In this document: positions 57,617 through 64,000 of the stretch, one piece after another | How positions within the stretch are numbered: the stretch's first letter is position 1 | Layout: each line of letters starts with the position of its first letter | Source: Cunninghamia lanceolata | Lineage: Eukaryota; Streptophyta; Pinopsida; Cupressales; Cupressaceae | Assembly: GCA_027924645.1 (NCBI GenBank) | Contig: BSBN01000233.1 | Location: 7,520,501-7,584,500, forward strand | Reading direction: 5' to 3' | DNA length: 64,000 nucleotides | Made by a program: the position numbers and the translations under genes | The notes under the pieces: model-generated | What the model saw: the letters and a program-made list of their open reading frames with translations, nothing else | Told to the model about the DNA's origin: nothing | The model's database searches: none

Positions 57617-58260
57617 CCCTACTTTAGTGGTCATATGACACTACGTGCATATACAACTAAAGGAAAGTAAATACATTAATCATGGAAAGGATACCCAAAA
57701 GGATATTGTAGAGGAAGCTGAAGTGTTGTGTCCAAGAAGGTAGAAGCCCCCAAGTCTGCAATCCTACAAGACCACAAAGTTAGGAATCACAACCTACAAA
57801 GGAACACGTTTTAGAAAAATCAAAACCAAATCAACCTACAACCACCACCAATAAGTCAGTACCAAAAAAACACTAAGGGGGTTGAGTGATGAGACATGAT
57901 GAGGGAGGAAATTGAGGGAGATAAATGCCCCCCTTGTTTTTGCTTCCTTAGTCTAAGAGTAGAAACAAGGAGATATCCACATGCATCAATTTCAACAGAA
58001 AATTGATGAGAAATGTGTTATGAGGGTCATTTCAAGAAAAAATGCTCAAACATAACACATTGGGGAAGAAAGAGAGTGGAACCAAGATTCCCACGCAACC
58101 AATGACACTAAAATCAGGGTTTCACAGCTCAAGAAAAGTGCTCAAGAGTGAAAGAGTGCACTTTTGCACCTAATTAGGGATAGGAATTCTCACTCACTTA
58201 CTTTATGTAAAAGGGAGTTGTCACTTATCACTAACTCATTCTTCTTTCTTGTCATTGTAG
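57617..58260 (-). repeat. gypsy 3 LTR, right part, and 3' untranslated region
   Basis: Continues the sequence interrupted at 52398, starting with the CCCTA duplication. The complement of GATAAATGCCCCCCTTGTTT near 57921-57940 is a G-run after A's that may be the polypurine tract. Frames are short. The segment ends in a pyrimidine-rich CATTGTAG at about 58260 that looks like a splice acceptor for the PMD ORF. Confidence 0.45.
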
Positions 58261-58439
58261 AGAGAGAGAGAAGGAGAATAGGGGAATGACCATGCTGAGC
58301 CGATGTCCATATCATCCACCATGACTAGAGATGCTCCGAGCCCGAATAGTAGAGAGACGTTTTGAGGTTGAGGTAGGGTCTTGAACCAACTCTTCTATCA
58401 TCTTTCATTATAATTTTGCTTTTATGTTTATTAATGTCT

Positions 58440-58610
58440 ATGCCAAGAGGGGAAGGTGGACAAGGGTCCTAGATAGGGGCACCCAGGTCCACCTAGGGTG
58501 CTAGAGTCCCTCTAGGGCACCCTAGTCCCACAGGGGTGCTAGTGTCCCTCTAGGGCACCCTAGTCTTCCTGGGGCACCCTGGTCCATAGAGGACACAAGC
58601 CCTAGGCACA
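58440..58610. repeat. short CCCTAGGGCACC-type repeats
   Basis: Five or six copies of words such as GGGCACCCTAGTCC and CTAGAGTCCCTCTAGGGCAC within 170 bp, spaced about 20-30 bases, between the presumed first and second PMD exons. Similar words occur singly at 51210-51330 and 52120-52150. Confidence 0.7.
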
Positions 58611-60483
58611 TGCATTCTATTCAATTTTTGATAGCTTACTTTAGTTTCTAGAGGGGATTCTAATATTTTTGCTTTCTTTTCGATCTGCAGGATGTCCCTA
58701 AGATGCGTGAGCATATAGGTGGTCGTCTGATGGCACTTCTACAAGAGTGCGCTAGTGCCTTGACTATCGTAGAGAGAGCATTTATAGATGGTGGGCCTAT
58801 GGTGGGTGTTTGATATGCCCACAATCAGATTCCACTATGCTATGCTCATGGCACTGATGGAGAGGTGGGATGTAGTACATCCATATTCCACTTACCGACA
58901 GGTGAGATTACCATCACACTGGAGGATGTATTTAGGATACTTTGACTATCGATCCGAGGAGAGATAGTGAGGGTTATACTCATGAGAGTTAGCTATACTG
59001 CTTGGGTCGCATAGTTTTGTAGGCAAAGCAAGGACATATTCAACTCTGTTTGCTAGAGCAGGGATGCAGAGACATTCCCTTACTATGGAGGATCATGATT
59101 GTCATAGTTACACTAGCCATCACACCAGATGGATGAGGCACTCACCTTCATGGGGGTCTCATTCACACCATTAGAGCAACGGAGGAGCATCAGACTATCT
59201 ATGCATGGGGGCATATTATGCTTGCACACCTTTATCATGACTTAGGGTGATATATCCTTTATGAGATGCATAGTTTGATGGTCTACACATTACTATAGGT
59301 CTAGGCCTTTAAGCACATCAGGTGCACATGACCAATGGGTTATCCTATAGAGGCAGTATTCACCCATCCACGTGTGTACTCTTATCCACTAGTCAAGTGT
59401 TGGAGGCTCAGTGATCTGCTATACTGGAGAGTAGTATTTAGCAAATTATAGCTTGATGACATCATTTGATGACCATATCATGGCTACATTAGATGGCCTG
59501 GCCAGTAGATAGTTGGCAAGGATACAGAGAGATCGACCGATGTCCAATTTCCTTGATCATATCATATCTTGGTTTTACTTTGACAGGGTGGCATGACAAT
59601 TTAGACAGATACAGGATGTTCCTATAGTTCATTCAAGCTACGCATAGGCTACTCATAGTGCAGTCAGGGCAAATACCATCTGACGACTGATAGTAGCAAA
59701 CATGCCACTTAGTGATGACGAGGGCCTTGAGGATGTAGAGGTAGTGTTAGACATAGATGATGTTAGGTTTACCTGAGAATATCAAACCTGGTGGCACACA
59801 GTGCAGCCTGCACCCATCTTTTCACCCAAGCATCCTATAGGGGATGCCCAACCTTGGGCTGATCACGCGAGTGACACAGGGGTGGAGGATGATGTCAGTG
59901 ATTTTGTGGGATACTATGATCTTGAGGAGGATGAGGACAATAATGAGGATGAGTCTGAGGAGGTCCCATCATAGTACATCTTCAGAGTGAGATTGCGACA
60001 GAGCCAGCAGGAGGTAGACACTGATGAGGAGACCGAGTCAAGACCGCGGTCAAAGGCTCATGGTCCTACTCCTACAGATGATGTGAGGCCTAGTTAGAGA
60101 GAGTGGGGGAGAGTAGTAGGTTAGTACCCCTAGCTACATATGAGATAGAAAAGCTCATCACACTGTCAGCGCTCCGAGATCCATCTTGGTGAGATGGAGA
60201 TCTAGGTTTGGTTTGATTTATTATTTCATGTTTAATATAGTTTATTATTTGTGATATTTATATGTGAGTCTAACATCTATCTCATCCTCTATCTTTTAGT
60301 GGGGATGGATGCATGGAGAGACTTTGTGAGTCATGTCATAAGAGACAGTACTAATAGATGCCTCAGAGTAGCGAGTGTGGGCAGGTTATTCACCATGATC
60401 ATCCATTGCCCGGCATACTGAGATATTTATGCCAATAGTTAGATATAGGACTGCTATAGTGGCCATGATAGAGTAGTCTACAT

Positions 60484-60502
60484 GAGAGAGAGAGAGAGAG
60501 AG
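60484..60502. repeat. (GA)n microsatellite
   Basis: About nine GA units inside the PMD trace. A shorter GA run is at 58260-58272. Confidence 0.9.
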
Positions 60503-60860
60503 GAAATTTGATAGAGAATTGAGCATTCCAAGGCTAAGCTTAGGGCACAATGAGAGTAGACAGTAGCAGTTCCTACATCTGAGGGAGAGCCCGCTGTCAG
60601 TGAGTTCTTACTATGGGAGGTCTAGTAGGTTAGAGCTGATAGAGATAGGGTTCAAGCTAAGATAGACTGATAACAAAGGATGTACTATGAGGCACATGAG
60701 TAGATGATAGAGATGAGAGGTGAGATCAGGGGGTTATGATCGCGAAGCATCTCTAGGAGTCATTTGTGATCTATAGTCACACATGGTCAGGCTTCTGTCA
60801 CTCACACACCACGAGGGCCTAAAGGTACTGGTGATCAAGGATCAGCTATGTGATGTATAA

Positions 60861-61290
60861 ATTTTAGGCACTATGACATCCCATTTTATTTTAAGGGATA
60901 GTTGACTTAGATGTATACATGAAACTAATATATATATATGATTATTTCTTTTTATCTATGTGTAATGGCTTTTGCTCTATCACATGTGATTGTTGTAAAA
61001 ATGCAACCAGTGATGAAGTCTAAGTGCTATAATTAATGCTATTGTGATACACTTATAATTCTAAAAAGAACATGTAGTAACAAACACAATGATTAATTAT
61101 TTTACACATAACTTTAATTTCCATGCTACATTTAGTTAATACAAAAGTGATCTAAGCAGTTACTATTTAAATACAATATGACAATGATCAATTGAACAAA
61201 GATGTAATGCCAAATGAATTAAGACAAAATAGTGATATCCTGTCGAAAATGAAGCTAATCTATGTGCTAAATTAGCTTAGGAACATTTAA
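60861..61290. other. spacer between antisense PMD ORF and gypsy 3 integrase
   Basis: AT-rich, no domain on either strand. Confidence 0.5.
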
Positions 61291-61300
61291 CATTAAATCT

Positions 61301-62344
61301 CTAAGCATAAAATCTTTTAAGGTGCACTACATTAATAGGTTCTTTAAGTGGCATACCTTGCTCATCAGCTAATTTATATGCTCCAGATCCAAAGGTTTTA
61401 GTGATTATATATGGTCCAAGCCAATTAGGGTTGAACTTACCTTTTTCACCTGGCAGTGCATTTACACTGCGTTGATTTTCATAAAGATCCAAGTCCCCAA
61501 TGTTAAATGAACATTATATGACTTGCACATTATAGGCTCGTTGTACACTCTTTTGATAAGCCTTGAGATGTTCAAGAGCATTAATACGTCTTTCATTAAG
61601 CATATCAAGTTCCTATAGTCTTTTCCCTTATTCTTTCATCATCCATGATATCTCTTAGGAAGGAATTTCTAACTCTAAGGGCATTATCATGTCTACACAG
61701 TAGACGAGATTATACAATGTGATACTAGTAGGCATTTGAATACTTGTTCTGTAAGCCCATAATGTATAGGATAATTGTGTATGCCAATCTTTTTGATGTT
61801 TATTAATAGTTTTCCATAGAATCTATCTAATAACCTTGTTTGAGGCTTCTTCTTGGCCATTTGATTGAGGGTAATAAGGCATAGAGAAGCGATGTTGTAT
61901 ATGATACTTTTCGAGGAAATTTTTCACATCCTTGTTCTTAAATGGCGTACCATTGTCTGAAACCAAGGAGGAAGGTATTCCAAATCAAGAAATTATGTTA
62001 TCTTGTATGAATCGATGGATTACATCAGCAGTCATGGATTGTAAAGGGACTACTTCAACCCATTTTGTAAAATAATCAGTAGTAGTAATGATAAATGTAT
62101 GTCCTTGTGAGGAGGGTGGGGAAATTTTATTGATTAGATCCAAGCCCCTAATAGAGAATGGACATGGTGACACCTGGACATGAAGCTCTTGAGTAGGACC
62201 ATGGATTAGGTGTTTATGTTGTTCACATTGTAGGCATCTCTTGACGTAAGCAAAGGAATCTTCTTCCATATGCTGCCAATAGTATAGCATACATAACAAT
62301 TTTTGCACCAGTGATTTTCCACCAAAATGCCCCCCCACAAGCAC
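61301..62344 (-). pseudogene. gypsy 3 integrase
   Basis: 62344-61985 has GGHFGGKSLVQKLL, the zinc-binding YVKRCLQCEQHKHL, and the core start GHTFIITTTDYFTKWVEVVP; weaker core pieces follow to about 61560 (including an SSLVSDNGTPF-like segment and the FSMPYYPQSNGQEEAS-like segment near 61860-61880); 61301-61492 is the C-terminal domain (GKFNPNWLGPYIITKTFGSG, PLKEPINVVHLKRFYA). The form matches TAT-branch integrases without a chromodomain. Confidence 0.88.
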
Positions 62345-62477
62345 CAGAGTGAGCTTCTTCTAAAGCTATCAGAATCTCTAAATTACTTAAACATCAAAGT
62401 AAAACACCATTATAACTTTGTCGATACAAGACATTTGATAATATAATATATCACGCTGCTAGTTTACATAAATAGAG

Positions 62478-63070
62478 TCAGGCATTCTTTGATGTCAAAT
62501 CAGGAATGGTTCCATCACGTGGATAGTTGAATATATAGGAGAACCATTCATCCATGTATGTATTGCCATAGAGTTCTAAATTCACAACTATAGGGTCATC
62601 AATTATCGGTGTCTTAAGATTACGAACAATAAAAGTAAATTCATCAGGAGAACCATTAGGGGATATAAGGGAAGCTATGCTTGTCATTGCATCTGCATGC
62701 TAGTTATCTTTCCTGGGAATGGTGTTGAGTGAATATGATGTGAATTTTTTTAAGAGAGATAATTCAAACTCATGTTACTAAGATAGCTTATTGTGCTTAG
62801 TTTGATACAATCCCGTTATTTGTTTAACAATTAACTGAGAATCAATGTATATTGTAATGTTTTTGATATTAACAGCCAAGGCTACATGAAGTCCTATGAT
62901 AAGAGCTTCATATTTAGCTATATTGTTTGTGCATAAGAAATCTAAGTGATAGGATAAGGGAATTGGCTTACCAATGCGAGGTATTAATATGACACATCCC
63001 CGGAGCTAGTTTGACATTTTGATCTGTTAAAGTATAATTCCCATTTTTCATCCACAGAGATTGTTAAAAT
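62478..63070 (-). pseudogene. gypsy 3 archaeal-type RNase H, located after RNase H
   Basis: Minus-strand pieces: KWELYFNRSKCQTSSG near 63010-63060, then PIPLSYHLDFLCTNNIAKYE-like sequence in the next frame, IYIDSQLIVKQITG near 62830, and RKDN.HADAMTSIASLISPN leading into 62687-62478 with DEWFSYIFNYPRDGTIPD, the linker to integrase. Three frames and several stops. It lies between RNase H and integrase. Confidence 0.82.
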
Positions 63071-63166
63071 CTGTTCATCAAGAAATGCATTGACATTTTT
63101 TATAGAAAAGGGCAAGGGGGCGTCAGCTAATCGATCGGCTATCACTTGTCCTTTAATCACTTTTTG

Positions 63167-63560
63167 TTAGATAAATTTAAGATCAAATTTTGTTAACATA
63201 ACCCATTTAGAAGGACAACCTGATAAATCTATTCTTGTGGAGAGATGTTCCAAAGGGTCAAATTTTACCATTACATGCACTTCAGCATTTAAGAGATAAT
63301 GTCTAAGCTTTTGAGTGGAATACACTAAAGCTAAGTAATACTTCTCCATAACTGTGTATCACACTTCATAATCGAGCAACGTACAACTGATGTAATAGAC
63401 ATCACATTCTTTGCCTTCAGCATTATGCTATGCTAACAAAGCTGCTAGGGCATTGTTAGATGCTGAGATGTACAACATAAATGGTTTATCAGAAACCACA
63501 GGTTGCAAAATGGGTGGATTAGCTAAGTAATCCTTTAAGTCATTGAAAATGTTTTGATAT
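63167..63560 (-). pseudogene. gypsy 3 RNase H
   Basis: Pieces SDKPFMLYISASNNALAALL, GKECDVYYISCTLLDYE, then 63349-63167 MEKYYLALVYSTQKLRHYLL and DPLEHLSTRIDLSG, KWVMLTKFDLKFI. This is the gypsy RNase H of the TAT/Athila type. Stops at a few positions. Confidence 0.85.
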
Positions 63561-64000
63561 TCAGAATTCCATTAAAAGTGAGAATATTTCTTAAGTAGTT
63601 GCATAAAGGGGTGAGTCCTATCTGTGAGTTGTGAAACAAATTGGCAGATGGCCTGTATCTTTCCCTACAAACTATGAAGTTGAGATATGTTCTTTGGTAT
63701 TTGCATATTAACAATCACATCTATCATTTTCATATCAGCTTCTATACCTTGATTTGAAACAATAAACCCAAGTAACTTTCCACTATCCACACCAAAAACA
63801 CACTTATGGGGATTCAATCACATATTATACTTTCGTATGTGTTCAAATATTTGTAACATGATCCTTACGATGGATAGACTTTGCTAGGATGTCATCAACA
63901 TAATCTTCTAAAATATTGTGAATATAATCATGAAATATAAAAGTCATTGCACGCTGGTAAGTAGCTCCTACATTCTTAAGTCTAAATGACATGACTACCC
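63560..64000 (-). pseudogene. gypsy 3 reverse transcriptase, partial at window edge
   Basis: Pieces from the window edge inwards: VMSFRLKNVGATYQRAMTFI, an EDYVDDILAKS-like catalytic box near 63880-63910 (with a frameshift), HKCVFGVDSGKLLGFIVSNQ, and GIEADMKMIDVIVNMQIPKN. The N-terminal half of RT is outside the window. Confidence 0.85.

Larger units (their letters stand above)
58302..60860 (+). pseudogene. plant mobile domain (PMD)-like ORF antisense to gypsy 3
   Basis: A plus-strand gene-like trace. A small possible first exon at 58302 (MSISSTMTRDAPSPNSRETF) is followed by a splice-like CTGCAG at 58685-58690 and a main exon: MREHIGGRLMALLQECASAL, ALMERWDVVH, then after a one-base shift FHLPTGEITITLEDVFRIL at 58884-58943, the hallmark of plant mobile domains; later DLGRYIFYEMHSLM-like and KCWRLSDLLYW-like pieces in shifted frames, and an acidic tail near 59880-59970 (DLEEDEDNNEDESEEVPS). 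A second splice-like TTTTAG at 60299 precedes a purine-rich part. PMD proteins are linked to silencing and transposons. This copy is dead. Confidence 0.7.
50896..64000 (-). mobile_element. gypsy 3: TAT-type Ty3/gypsy with an antisense plant-mobile-domain ORF, incomplete at right
   Basis: Right to left: RT (from the window edge), RNase H, archaeal-type RNase H, integrase, then on the opposite strand a PMD-like ORF, a G-run that could be the polypurine tract near 57930-57945, and an LTR-like region 50896-about 57930 interrupted by the gag-protease element. The left end starts TGTTTAGGG at 50896 inside family B RT. Gag and protease would be beyond 64000. Confidence 0.7.

Overview
The window looks like intergenic DNA from a large seed-plant genome. 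It is AT-rich, I recognise no host gene, and nearly every recognisable coding block belongs to an LTR retrotransposon. Primer-binding sites match the 3' end of initiator methionine tRNA, and TAT-type Ty3/gypsy elements with a second (archaeal-type) RNase H are present. A gymnosperm is plausible, but this is inference from style, not proof. Most elements are old and broken by stops, frameshifts, deletions and nesting.

Layout. 1-1345: 3' end of a Ty1/copia element ('family B', + strand). 1346-4971: mostly unrecognised DNA with an odd TATAC-rich repeat field and a remnant of a retroelement extra ORF. 4972-6150: LTR, PBS and gag start of 'family A' (+). 6151-18474: a chromovirus-like Ty3/gypsy element (gypsy 1, -) with very long LTRs, the left one truncated. 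18475-about 20790: gag and 5' LTR of another copia (copia C, -). 20798-22866: isolated LTR-like block with two tandem-repeat arrays. 22867-30570: degenerate DNA including a coiled-coil remnant, a gypsy protease/RT fragment and a compound microsatellite. 30570-48660: a TAT-type gypsy (gypsy 2, -) with an extra ORF downstream of integrase, split by a family A element at 34766-42241. 48661-50895: 3' end of a second family B copy (-). 50896-64000: a second TAT-type gypsy (gypsy 3, -, running off the window) with a degenerate plant mobile domain ORF on the opposite strand; its LTR is split by a short gag-protease element at 52399-57616.

Most interesting content. Two non-autonomous LTR retrotransposons have both LTRs and perfect 5-bp target duplications. 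The family A element (34766-42241, duplication GGGAG) has a coiled-coil, four-zinc-knuckle Gag-like protein and, in place of pol, a broken reading frame of about 1,060 codons that I do not recognise. The family B elements share its R-U5-like LTR end and keep traces of pol, so B is a candidate helper. The second element (52399-57616, duplication CCCTA) encodes only Gag plus protease, like the TR-GAG class, and its frame continues past one TAG stop for about 130 codons. The two TAT gypsies differ in where the extra RNase H sits: before RT in gypsy 2, after RH in gypsy 3.
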